A stretch of 64,000 nucleotides of DNA from Chryseobacterium culicis (GCF_002979755.1 NZ_PCPP01000004.1:186001-250000), one strand, 5' to 3'. Positions 42,797 to 50,849 are shown, counted from the stretch's first letter. The notes: generated from the letters alone by a model not told the origin. Program-made: numbers and translations.

Positions 42797-43335
42797 TTCG
42801 TCATACCGCTGTAGAAAATCCGGAAAACCTATGCTATGGTTTTGCTGAAATGCCTTTAAGAAAAGATTATCCTGAAGATTTTAAAACAGTGGATATAGAA
42901 GATGATTATGATCTAATTATCTCAAGTCCTTCCCAGCGTTGCTGCCTTTTAGCTGACTATTTTAATTTCAATTATCAAACGGATGAAAGACTTCGGGAAA
43001 TGAATTTTGGGAACTGGGAAATGAAAAAATGGACGGATATTCCGGAAGAAGAAATCAATCCCTGGTATCAAGATTTTGTTAATGTCAAAGCTTCAGGAGG
43101 AGAAAATCTCCTTGAAATGCAGGCTCGTGTTCTCCGTTTCTGGAGAGAACTGATTCAGAAAAAAGAAGCGGAAAAAATACTCATCATTGCCCATGCCGGA
43201 GTGATTCGTCTGATCCTTCATGCTGTGCTTCAGTTTCCGCTGGAAAATATGTTTAGCATCCAGATTGATTATGGAAAAAAAGTGATTATTCATGGGGATG
43301 AAGGACTATTTTCTGTTAAAAAGATGAATGTATAG
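42781..43335 (+). CDS. cobC: alpha-ribazole phosphatase / histidine phosphatase family
   Basis: Histidine phosphatase of 184 residues that, by context, removes the phosphate from alpha-ribazole 5'-phosphate before the CobS reaction. The catalytic His motif is LIRHTAVENP, the second His is in IIAHAGVIR, and REMNFGNWEM supplies the conserved Glu-rich stretch. It overlaps the end of cobS by 16 bases. Histidine phosphatases are broad, so the name rests on position as much as on sequence. Confidence 0.9.
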   Translation: MEIHLIRHTAVENPENLCYGFAEMPLRKDYPEDFKTVDIEDDYDLIISSPSQRCCLLADYFNFNYQTDERLREMNFGNWEMKKWTDIPEEEINPWYQDFVNVKASGGENLLEMQARVLRFWRELIQKKEAEKILIIAHAGVIRLILHAVLQFPLENMFSIQIDYGKKVIIHGDEGLFSVKKMNV

Positions 43336-43446
43336 CATTGGGAAAGTATAAACGTTTTTTAAACTCCGGAATGACACCATTGTAAGGATAGTTTATCCCT
43401 CTAGATTGTCATTCTGCAGGAATCTGGATCATGTTAATATTCAATA

Positions 43447-43505
43447 GGAACGGACTTTAGTCCGTTTGATAAAGATTACAATTTTCAAACGGCTTTAGCC
43501 GAAAC
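43447..43505. repeat. dispersed double-palindrome repeat (GGACTTTAGTCC type)
   Basis: ACGGACTTTAGTCCGT is a palindrome, followed after 23 bases by ACGGCTTTAGCCG, another palindrome. It lies between a partial and a complete copy of the composite repeat. Confidence 0.65.
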
Positions 43506-43556
43506 TTAAGCTGCTTGTAATAGAATACATAAGGTAATTCTGATTTTTGGAGTCTG

Positions 43557-43734
43557 GATTCCTGCGGAATGACAAACTGTGTGGATAAACCATCATTACA
43601 AATGTTTCATTCCGCAGGAATTCAGCTTTCTTGTATCAAAAGTACAATCCTGACCAACCTCTCAACTGAAGACGTGAAAATTCCCTTCCCTCGGAGGAGT
43701 GGCAAAAATTCAAGGAATTTTTGACGGGGTGGTT
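43557..43734 (+). repeat. composite intergenic repeat, copy B
   Basis: Inverted repeat ATTCCTGCGGAATGA / TCATTCCGCAGGAAT (43558-43572, 43607-43621), then about 67 bases, then the GGAGGAGTGG and CAAAAATTC hairpin block to 43734. Same order as at 19004. A further degenerate half copy (GGAATGACA, GTCATTCTGCAGGAATC) is at about 43368-43430. The whole gap 43336-43803 is made of such repeats. Confidence 0.83.
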
Positions 43735-43803
43735 ATCCCACATTTTTCCTAAAACATTCCACAAAAAAACGCCACCCGATACAATCAGATGACGTGATGG
43801 AAT

Positions 43804-45558
43804 TTATTTAAAAATTCTGATAAAACTATCTTTTTCCAGACTTTCCAGTGAGAAATCAAAATCAGCTTCTGCTTTTTCTGTAGTAATCTCTGCACCAAGC
43901 TCTTTTACAAGCTCATTGAAAGACATGGCTTCAGACCATTGCTGATATAATGCGGTTGTTGCCATGGTGGAAACTTCGCTATTTCCCGAAACATGAGAAT
44001 GTCCGGCTCCGAAATTCAACAGTACGAAACATTGTTTTTCGTTTTTAGGGATCAGCATTCCCAGAATCATTTGTTTCTGAACCGAATTACATCTGGCTTC
44101 CGCAAAAAGCTGATTAGGATTCATCATATAATCGTAGGAAATATGATCTCCTTTTCCGACAATGATTTTATATCCACAATTTGCATCACCGCTGAAAACG
44201 TTATTCATGATAAGAGTTGGGGTAGTCAGTCCTTTATCAGCATACAGATATTCCACAGCACCATTAGGAGCAGAAGTCATATCTCCTGAGTACATCAATT
44301 GTCCGTTACCATAATTATAGGCAGCATTCCAGCCTATTTTCCCGGCGATGTTCAATCCTGAAAGGTCAAGGTCATTCGCTCCCCATTTGTTTTCCCAGTA
44401 AATACCTACAGCCAGTCTATCACCATAAAAACGGGTTCCGGTAGGAATATTCCCGACAAACATTTTCTCAGAGGTCGGTAATGCAAATTCTACATTCTCA
44501 GGGAAATAGAATTTCTTTCCGGATAAGTTTTCATACTTCAGTTTCAGATAATCCAAAATGAATTCATAGTTGTACTGGTTCACATAAGTTTCCTTACCTT
44601 TTTTAGTCCATGATTTTCCATTTCGGACTCTATACACAAAAGTATCCTGACCATACATTCTTGAATGACATGCCGCCAATGCTTTGAATAACGCAAAAGG
44701 TGTTGCATTTTCCAGCCAATGCCAATCACTGTTTTCCAGTAATGTATTGGTCGCATCATTCAATGGGTTTGAAATAAGTGGTTTATGATATGTTTTAGAT
44801 AGCTTCGAAATTTTATTAATGGCTTTCGGAGCTCTGTTTTTATAAGCAAGGAATAAAGGCTTAAATCTATTGAAAATTTCCGCCATTTTCTCCTGCCCAA
44901 AACTTTCAAATAAATACGCTGGATTGAACTTACTTTGCTTGATTAAATCAATCAGTTCATCATTTTTAATTAAAAGCGTAGTATTCGTTGTTTTATAAAT
45001 CACATAACGGAAAAACTCAACCGGATTTTCGGGATAGACATCATAGAGATCTGCTATTTTTATAACCGCTTCTTTGTTTCTGATGTTTTCTTTTCCTGTA
45101 AAATCGTATTCAAGTTCTGTATGTAAAATAGAAAGCAAGTCGTCAACGGTTTCTTCTTTCAAAGCAATTCCTGATCTCAAAAGAGAAAGGCATTTTTCCT
45201 GCATTTCTTCCACAGTATAAGCCTTGATGACTTTAAAAATCAACTTTGTACCAGGAACATTCAATATTTCTTCAGGAATATACATTTCACTTTGGAAATT
45301 ACTTCCATATGTTGAAATATAATGGGTGAACTGTTCAAACAATAAGTCTATTCTGGATGTGTTTTTTATTTTCGCCCAGGACTTATGAAATGTTTTATTC
45401 AAATCATTTCCATTTAATTTTTCCTTTGCATAATAGGAGATGATTTCATTTTTTGCCCATAGAGCATCAGACTCAATGATAAAACCATCATCAGAAATAA
45501 ATGGCTTTTCATCTGATTTTCTAGCCAATACAGCATTGAATAATTGTAGTGTTTTCAT
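43804..45558 (-). CDS. unknown 584-residue protein of the RNA-repair locus
   Basis: Large soluble protein with no signal peptide. The N-terminal 300 residues are helical. The C-terminal part is beta-rich: WGANDLDLSGLNI, KIGWNAAYNYGN and YSGDMTSAPNGAVEYLY resemble the DLDxS...SGD pattern of TerD-type folds, and this is followed by ARCNSVQKQMILG and NFGAGHSHVSGNS. I do not recognise a named family with certainty; it is not an obvious TROVE/Ro60 protein because no MIDAS motif is present. It is the last gene downstream of rtcB and the tRNA-like RNA on the same strand, so it likely works with them. Confidence 0.78.
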   Translation of the reverse strand: MKTLQLFNAVLARKSDEKPFISDDGFIIESDALWAKNEIISYYAKEKLNGNDLNKTFHKSWAKIKNTSRIDLLFEQFTHYISTYGSNFQSEMYIPEEILNVPGTKLIFKVIKAYTVEEMQEKCLSLLRSGIALKEETVDDLLSILHTELEYDFTGKENIRNKEAVIKIADLYDVYPENPVEFFRYVIYKTTNTTLLIKNDELIDLIKQSKFNPAYLFESFGQEKMAEIFNRFKPLFLAYKNRAPKAINKISKLSKTYHKPLISNPLNDATNTLLENSDWHWLENATPFALFKALAACHSRMYGQDTFVYRVRNGKSWTKKGKETYVNQYNYEFILDYLKLKYENLSGKKFYFPENVEFALPTSEKMFVGNIPTGTRFYGDRLAVGIYWENKWGANDLDLSGLNIAGKIGWNAAYNYGNGQLMYSGDMTSAPNGAVEYLYADKGLTTPTLIMNNVFSGDANCGYKIIVGKGDHISYDYMMNPNQLFAEARCNSVQKQMILGMLIPKNEKQCFVLLNFGAGHSHVSGNSEVSTMATTALYQQWSEAMSFNELVKELGAEITTEKAEADFDFSLESLEKDSFIRIFK

Positions 45559-45609
45559 TGTTTTAAGTTTAAAAAATAAGTGAGGAGTATATTCATTAAA
45601 AGTGAAGGG

Positions 45610-45742
45610 TATAGGAACTCCTTTTACCTATAGTTTATAAAAGCGGGGAGTAGTTTATCAAAAAATATATAGGAACTCCCGTTGCTTAATAATGAGTGAA
45701 AAAGCGGAAAGTAGGTCCAAAATATAGGAACTTTCTTTGCCT
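45610..45742 (-). repeat. array of TATAGGAACT hairpin repeats
   Basis: Three units at 45610-45651, 45668-45712 and 45723-45742 (the last lacks its distal arm). On the minus strand two have the plan ACTyyyCGCT, about 20 bases, rrAGT, TCCTATA. The arms covary: ACTCC with GGAGT, ACTTTC with GGGAGT. A fourth copy is inside the tRNA-like RNA at 45847-45878 (ACTTT with AAAGT). Confidence 0.7.
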
Positions 45743-45801
45743 TTAATTTTTTAACATATGAAAATGACTGATAGGTGAATATACACATTTTCATTGTTTT
45801 G

Positions 45802-45913
45802 AGGAGCAGACAGGACTCGAACCTGTGACCCACAAACCTGGTGATTTATAGGAACTTTATGTGCCTGCAGCGAAAAGTAATTCTTGTTGCTCTACCATCT
45901 GAGCTACTGCCCC
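45802..45913 (-). ncRNA. tRNA-like RNA with a 46-nt anticodon loop
   Basis: The minus strand folds as a tRNA: acceptor GGGGCAG / CTGCTCC, D arm GCTC-AGATGGTA-GAGC, anticodon stem ACAAG / TTTGT, variable loop GGGTC, T arm ACAGG-TTCGAGT-CCTGT. The anticodon loop, normally 7 nt, is 46 nt (45837-45882) and contains the hairpin ACTTT...AAAGT followed by TCCTATA. No clear anticodon can be assigned. It lies between rtcB and the unknown gene on the same strand. It may be a tRNA mimic of Y-RNA type, a decoy for anticodon nucleases, or an intron-bearing tRNA joined by RtcB. Automated tools may call it an undetermined tRNA. Confidence 0.75.
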
Positions 45914-46019
45914 TGCCGTTATGAAAAAAGTTTTCATGAACCTTACGGGCTTTTATACCCATAAGGTTTGGTTATTAGTTTTTTTGAAAACCTTTGAGGT
46001 TTATTAATTAAATTAAGAA

Positions 46020-47402
46020 TTATGCTTTTCTAAATTTTTTCTTTCTTTTCCATGGAGCATTTTTCTCAACATCTCCGGCCATAATACATCCGTAAGGCAT
46101 CACTTCATCAAGAACTTCGCAAAGTCCATATTCCTCAATCTGTGCTCTCACATTATTAGCACTTTTATAAGCGCTTGGAAGCTCAGAAATATCAACTTCA
46201 TTAGAGTAGAAACGGATATCTAATCCTTCTGTTTCTTCATTGAAGATTTCCTCAGTTGTTTTATGAGCCAAAGATCTTTTATGCTGGCTTCTGCTGAAGT
46301 TTCTTCCCGCTCCGTGAGGCGCAAAACCCAGGTTTCTTTCATTAGTTTTTCCCTGAACAATCAATACCGGTTCTGCCATATTCAACGGAATCAGTCTTGG
46401 TCCCGTAATATCAGGCATGAATTTATCATCCAGTGGAGTGGCTCCTTTTGCATGATAGAAAAGATCTCCATCCTTGAAAACGAAGTTATGTTCATTCCAA
46501 TATCTGTTTTCCTTTTCCATTTCCAGCTTATTCAGCACGGCATCATGAAGAGAAGTATGGTTTTCTTTTGTCCATTGTCTTATTAGCTGAAGGGCTTCCC
46601 AATAGGATTTACCTTCTTCAGTATCATAAGGGATCCAGGCATTTTCTTTCAATGTTTCAGGGGATATTTCCTGTCTGAAACGGTTGGCGACCTTCATTCC
46701 TTTATCGTATAAAGCAGCTCCTGGAGCTCTTGATCCATGGTGTGTCACCATCATGGTATTTCCAGTGTTTTTAGAAATCCCCACGAAAAGGAAATGATTT
46801 CCGTCTCCCTGAGTTCCCATATGAGAACGGGCAATGCTGATCAGTTTTTCATCATTTAAGAATTCATTTTCTCTGAAAGCGTCCATCAGTTCCTGAGACA
46901 TCGGCATCTGTTCACCTCTTGGTCTTCCTCCATATCCGAAGTGGGTGATAGCATGTGCTGCATCCAGTACCTTTTTAGGATTTGTTTTTCCAAAATCGGT
47001 CAGCATCACAGAACAACAGATATCTGCACTATGGAATCCCGGGTGAATGGCATTTTGTGCTACTACCACACCTCCTACGGGAATATGACCTTCAGGACCT
47101 GTTGGGCAGGCATCAGGCATTAAAGCTCCGCCAACCAGAGTAGGGGTTTTCATCAGAACTTTCATCGTTTTGATTACTTTTTCCACATTATCATTTTCAC
47201 TTTCATGCTCCGCTCGTATGTTGATCATAAAATCTTTAGCTGTTTCATGAAGCGGAATAATATCCGGCTGTTTGAACTGTACCAGATATTCTGCGATCTG
47301 ATGTTCATCCAGATTATTCTCGTTGATATAGCTAATGGCATCTTTAAACCATTTTGCGGGTCTATATCCTAATTCGATTAAATGATTTCCATTAAATTCC
47401 AT
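46020..47402 (-). CDS. rtcB: RtcB-family RNA ligase
   Basis: RNA-splicing and repair ligase that joins 2',3'-cyclic phosphate or 3'-phosphate to 5'-hydroxyl ends using GTP and manganese. It has 460 residues. Visible are HPGFHSADICCSVM with the metal-binding Cys, SHMGTQGDGNHF, MVTHHGSRAPGAAL, and the guanylylated His in FAPHGAGRNFSRSQ. It is the promoter-proximal gene of a unit containing the tRNA-like RNA and the 584-residue protein. The divergent region holds two TTGCGCA sites next to a WYL regulator gene. No rtcA is present here. Confidence 0.95.
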   Translation of the reverse strand: MEFNGNHLIELGYRPAKWFKDAISYINENNLDEHQIAEYLVQFKQPDIIPLHETAKDFMINIRAEHESENDNVEKVIKTMKVLMKTPTLVGGALMPDACPTGPEGHIPVGGVVVAQNAIHPGFHSADICCSVMLTDFGKTNPKKVLDAAHAITHFGYGGRPRGEQMPMSQELMDAFRENEFLNDEKLISIARSHMGTQGDGNHFLFVGISKNTGNTMMVTHHGSRAPGAALYDKGMKVANRFRQEISPETLKENAWIPYDTEEGKSYWEALQLIRQWTKENHTSLHDAVLNKLEMEKENRYWNEHNFVFKDGDLFYHAKGATPLDDKFMPDITGPRLIPLNMAEPVLIVQGKTNERNLGFAPHGAGRNFSRSQHKRSLAHKTTEEIFNEETEGLDIRFYSNEVDISELPSAYKSANNVRAQIEEYGLCEVLDEVMPYGCIMAGDVEKNAPWKRKKKFRKA

Positions 47403-47438
47403 GTTGTTTCATTTTGATGATGCAAAGTAATATCATTA

Positions 47439-47459
47439 TTGCGCAATAGTTTTGCGCAG
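47439..47459. promoter_or_regulatory. candidate WYL regulator operator
   Basis: TTGCGCAA at 47439-47446 (a perfect palindrome) and TTGCGCAG at 47452-47459, spaced 13 bases, lie between rtcB and the divergent HopJ-like/WYL genes. TTACTTTG on the minus strand (47423-47430), next to the sites, may be the rtcB -7 region. Confidence 0.5.
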
Positions 47460-47560
47460 ATAAAGAAATTTTAATTATTTTTACAAAAAGTTTAATAACA
47501 AGACGAAAAGCAGCTTTGCAGATTCGTAAAAATACTCTATAACTTAAAAAAACAAGGCTC

Positions 47561-47896
47561 ATGGTATTATTAGAACAATTAAAACATTTCCCGGAAACAA
47601 TCCAGTTTAATGATGTTATCGCTCATATTGATGAACATTATGAATTTACTCCTACCGCTTTTCAGAACGGTGATACAACCAATCAGGCAGGGCAGAACAA
47701 CGGTTCGTGTAAAGTGTTCAGCTTCGCAAGTATTCAGGATCTGACAAAAGAGGAGACCCTTTGGCTTTTTGGTGAGTATTACAGAGATGATGTTTTGAAA
47801 CATCCTGATGGAACTGATCACCAGAATATCCGAAACTTCATGAAATCTGGCTGGGAAGGAATTACTTTTGACGAAAATGCTTTAAAAGAGAAGTAA
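47561..47896 (+). CDS. HopJ type III effector family protein
   Basis: A 111-residue protein of the HopJ family: MVLLEQLKHFPETIQFNDVIAHID, FTPTAFQNG, NQAGQNNGSCKVFSFA and LFGEYYRDDVLKHPDGTDHQNIRNFM follow the family consensus over its full length. The name comes from a Pseudomonas effector, but most members are in bacteria without a matching secretion system, and their role is unknown. It precedes the WYL gene by 58 bases. Confidence 0.9.
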   Translation: MVLLEQLKHFPETIQFNDVIAHIDEHYEFTPTAFQNGDTTNQAGQNNGSCKVFSFASIQDLTKEETLWLFGEYYRDDVLKHPDGTDHQNIRNFMKSGWEGITFDENALKEK

Positions 47897-47954
47897 TTTT
47901 TAAGAAAAAAGTAAATTTCTTATTTAAAAACACCACATCATTAAACACTAAGGT

Positions 47955-48974
47955 ATGTCATCCAATAAAAATGCTCTGATCCGGTATAAAACATTAGATA
48001 AATGTCTTAAAAACAAATACAGGAAATATACGCTGGAAGATCTCATTGATGAATGTTCAGAAGCATTATTTGAATTTGAGGGAAAAGAGTCCTATGTAAG
48101 TAAAAGAACCGTTCAGCTTGATCTTCAGAATATGCGGAGTGAAAAATTCGGATATGAAGCTCCTATTGAAGTCTACGAAAGAAAATACTACCGTTACAGT
48201 GATCCGGAATACAGTATTCATAATATCTCTGTGAATGAAAGTGACCTGAAGGCCATGAATAATGCGGTTCAGATTCTGAAACAGTTCAAGGATTTTTCTA
48301 TGTTCAAAGAAATGAACGGTGTTATTCAGAAACTGGAAGACTCTATCCATGCTACCAACCAAAAATCTATCATTCATTTAGATAAAAATGAACAGTTAAA
48401 AGGGTTGGAACATATTGATATTCTGTATGAAAGTATTGCCAATAAAAAAGTCCTGAAGATTCTTTACAAAAGTTTTACGGCCAGAGAATCCAATATCTTT
48501 ACGGTACATCCACAGCTGTTGAAGGAATTCAACAACCGTTGGTTTCTGATCTGCCTTTACAAGCAGAAAATGTACAATCTGGCGCTGGACAGAATGGAGC
48601 GTATTGAAACAGATGACAGCCTTCAGTATATTGATAAAGATCTGGATGGAGATGAATACTTTAAAGACATTGTAGGAGTTACCGTTTCAGAATCAATGGA
48701 TCCGAGGAATGTGATTTTCTGGGTAGATGCAGGAAATGCACCCTATGTGAAAACAAAGCCGCTGCATAAAAGTCAGGAGATTATTAAGGAAGACGATGAA
48801 GGTACCCTCTTTAAAATTTGTGTTCAGATTAATTTTGAACTGGAAAGATTACTGCTTGGATTTGGGGATAGTCTGATTGTTCATAAACCCCGAAAATTAA
48901 GAGTGAAGATGGAAAAAAAATTCAGTGCCGGAAGTAAAAACTACCAGAGCCTGATTGTTCCGGATGAAAACTAA
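47955..48974 (+). CDS. WYL-domain transcriptional regulator
   Basis: Regulator of 339 residues with an N-terminal winged-helix region (about 1-80; YTLEDLIDEC and YVSKRTVQLDLQNMRS) and a central WYL domain (about 150-235; KKVLKILYKSF, HPQLLKEFNNRWFLICLYKQ) followed by the C-terminal WCX-type extension. WYL domains bind nucleic-acid or nucleotide ligands and are frequent in RNA-repair and defence loci. It is divergent from rtcB, which it probably controls, by analogy to the different activator RtcR in enterobacteria. Confidence 0.9.
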   Translation: MSSNKNALIRYKTLDKCLKNKYRKYTLEDLIDECSEALFEFEGKESYVSKRTVQLDLQNMRSEKFGYEAPIEVYERKYYRYSDPEYSIHNISVNESDLKAMNNAVQILKQFKDFSMFKEMNGVIQKLEDSIHATNQKSIIHLDKNEQLKGLEHIDILYESIANKKVLKILYKSFTARESNIFTVHPQLLKEFNNRWFLICLYKQKMYNLALDRMERIETDDSLQYIDKDLDGDEYFKDIVGVTVSESMDPRNVIFWVDAGNAPYVKTKPLHKSQEIIKEDDEGTLFKICVQINFELERLLLGFGDSLIVHKPRKLRVKMEKKFSAGSKNYQSLIVPDEN

Positions 48975-49040
48975 ACTTTTTGTCCATTTTTATCTTGGCT
49001 TGGAAATTGTATTAATAACGTAACAATACCTAATAATATT

Positions 49041-49178
49041 ATGAAATCAAGAATATTTAAAGCATTAATTGCCATCATAGCACCTATAGCAATAGAATAT
49101 ATTGTTAAAAAAATATCTGAGAAATTAGATAAAAAACAAGAAGAAAAAGAGAGCGAGAAAAAGCAGATTACAGCTTAA
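49041..49178 (+). CDS. small amphipathic protein (45 aa)
   Basis: A short gene of 45 codons beginning MKSRIFKALIAIIAPIAIEY, a hydrophobic membrane-type helix, followed by a highly charged KKxxEKxDKKQEEK tail likely to be helical. It has a 5' gap of 66 bases after the WYL gene and its own terminator, which supports a real gene. Function is unknown; a membrane-anchored small protein is likely. Confidence 0.65.
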   Translation: MKSRIFKALIAIIAPIAIEYIVKKISEKLDKKQEEKESEKKQITA

Positions 49179-49210
49179 ACGTACAAGTAGTTAAAATTTA
49201 AAATTATTGA

Positions 49211-49247
49211 AAAGAGATTGTCATCAAGATGTACAGTCTCTTTTTTT
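49211..49247 (+). terminator. terminator after the small protein gene
   Basis: An 11-bp stem AAAGAGATTGT / ACAGTCTCTTT (one G-T pair), 11-nt loop, then a run of T residues. Confidence 0.85.
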
Positions 49248-49276
49248 GTGGATGATGGAGAGGGATGATGTTTCGT

Positions 49277-49466
49277 GACCACCCGTCAAAAATTCTTTGA
49301 ATTTTCGCCACCCCTCCAGAGAATGCGAATGATTACTTTTTCAACTCAAACATGTTTATGGATATAGCTTCGATACTTTTTTGATAGATAACATGGGCTA
49401 GATTCCTACGGAATGACAAACTGTACGGATAAACTATGATTACCATTGGGGCATTCCGTAGGAATC
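49277..49466 (-). repeat. composite intergenic repeat, copy C (inverted)
   Basis: Same two parts as copies A and B in the opposite orientation: hairpin block at 49277-49318 and inverted repeat GATTCCTACGGAATG / CATTCCGTAGGAATC at 49401-49415 and 49452-49466. It fills most of the 49248-49579 gap. Confidence 0.83.
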
Positions 49467-49579
49467 TAAACCCTTTTATTATAGTTTTAAGCTAAAAACT
49501 TAAGCGCAGTTCTTAAGCATTTAGTAGTTACTTTAAATAAACTCAAGCATTTAAATACTTTGTGACTTTTGTGGTTCAA

Positions 49580-50770
49580 TTACGGTTTCACAAAATCGTA
49601 GACTCCATCTTTCCATCCCAATACTTTGGAGGAATCAGCTTTAAGCCAGTTTTTCAAAATGGTAGCATATACTTTTCTGAAATCTTCTTTATAAATAAGA
49701 TCGCCTTCATTCAGGTTCTGTAAATCAGGAAGTGAATTCAACAGTCCTTTCTTGTTAAGGTTTCCGCTGATAAAAAACATCTGGTTGGCAGTTCCGTGAT
49801 CCGTTCCATTGCTGGCATTCTGTGCAACACGGCGACCGAACTCTGAAAATGTCATCAGCAGGATATTTTTGAACAGTCCATTGCTTTTCATATCGGTAAC
49901 AAATGATTTTACGGCTTCATTGATATCATCAAACAACTTTTTCTGTCGGTCATTCTGATTGACATGGGTATCAAAACTTCCTACAGAAAGATAGTACACC
50001 TGAGTATTGATATCAGATTTTATTAAAGAAGCTACCGTCTTAAAATCTTTTCCTAATGAGGAGTTGGGATAAATCTGTTCCGTCTTTTTAGCTTTGCTTT
50101 TTTCAAAAATATAATCGGCATTATTGATGGTAGAACCTAACGTCTGATAAAGATAAGATACCGTTTCATCATCGTGATGATGGTCGTAGAGTGATTTAAA
50201 ATACTTTTCCTGACTGGTCTGGTAGAGTCTTTTAGGATCTTTAAACGCAAAAGCTTTATTGTTTTCTCCTTTTAAAGCAAGGCTGAGCATATCATCCACT
50301 TCCAGCGCCTGGGTAGGGTGGTCACAACGATAGCATTCTTCATCCAGAAAACGTCCAAGCCAGCCTGTTTCCAGAAATTGATCACTTCTGCTTGCCGACT
50401 GCCAGATATCCATACTTCGGAAATGGGATTTGTCCGGATTGGGATATCCTACATTATTCATTACAGAAAGTTCCCCATTATCAAAAAGCTCTTTAAAATA
50501 GGAGAGTGAAGGGTTGATGCCGGCTTCATCGGTAAGCGGTATTGAGTTTTGAATGGCCAGTGTTTTTCTTTCCCTGAAATAAATGTCATTTTTAGCCGGA
50601 ATAATGGTATTCAAGCCATCATTTCCTCCTGTAAACTGGAGAACCACCAGAATGTTCTGATTAGGATTCAGAGCTTCATCCAGCGTCATTGCTTTTAAGA
50701 AATTGGGCATCAGCATAGAAGCGGTAGCCAATGAACTTATTTTGAGGAATTCTCTTCTTTTGATTAACAT
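49580..50770 (-). CDS. DUF1501 family protein with Tat-like signal
   Basis: Protein of 396 residues of the DUF1501 family (alkaline-phosphatase-like fold). The N-terminus MLIKRREFLKISSLATASML carries an Arg-Arg-x-Phe-Leu motif of Tat export. VLQFTGGNDGLNTIIP, SFDTHVNQ, FSEFGRRVAQNASNGTDHGTA are hallmark segments. Members are thought to act on sulfated or phosphorylated substrates, but most are uncharacterised. It is downstream of a DUF1800 gene, its constant genomic partner. Confidence 0.92.
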   Translation of the reverse strand: MLIKRREFLKISSLATASMLMPNFLKAMTLDEALNPNQNILVVLQFTGGNDGLNTIIPAKNDIYFRERKTLAIQNSIPLTDEAGINPSLSYFKELFDNGELSVMNNVGYPNPDKSHFRSMDIWQSASRSDQFLETGWLGRFLDEECYRCDHPTQALEVDDMLSLALKGENNKAFAFKDPKRLYQTSQEKYFKSLYDHHHDDETVSYLYQTLGSTINNADYIFEKSKAKKTEQIYPNSSLGKDFKTVASLIKSDINTQVYYLSVGSFDTHVNQNDRQKKLFDDINEAVKSFVTDMKSNGLFKNILLMTFSEFGRRVAQNASNGTDHGTANQMFFISGNLNKKGLLNSLPDLQNLNEGDLIYKEDFRKVYATILKNWLKADSSKVLGWKDGVYDFVKP

Positions 50771-50790
50771 AATTTTGTTTTTAGGGTTTA

Positions 50791-50849
50791 AGGTGGCAGA
50801 TGATAGGTGGCAGATGATAGGTAGCAGGTAGCAGGTTGTAGGTTGTAGG
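50791..50849. repeat. heptad-periodic tandem repeat
   Basis: AGGTGGCAGATGAT twice (14 bases = 2 x 7), AGGTAGC twice, AGGTTGT twice, then AGG. Every step is a multiple of seven bases although the unit changes. It lies between the DUF1501 and DUF1800 genes. Confidence 0.85.

Noticed and set aside
45802..45913. Ordinary tRNA gene or group I intron in a tRNA
   Set aside because: The anticodon loop is 46 nt with no readable anticodon, and the insert is far too short for a group I intron.
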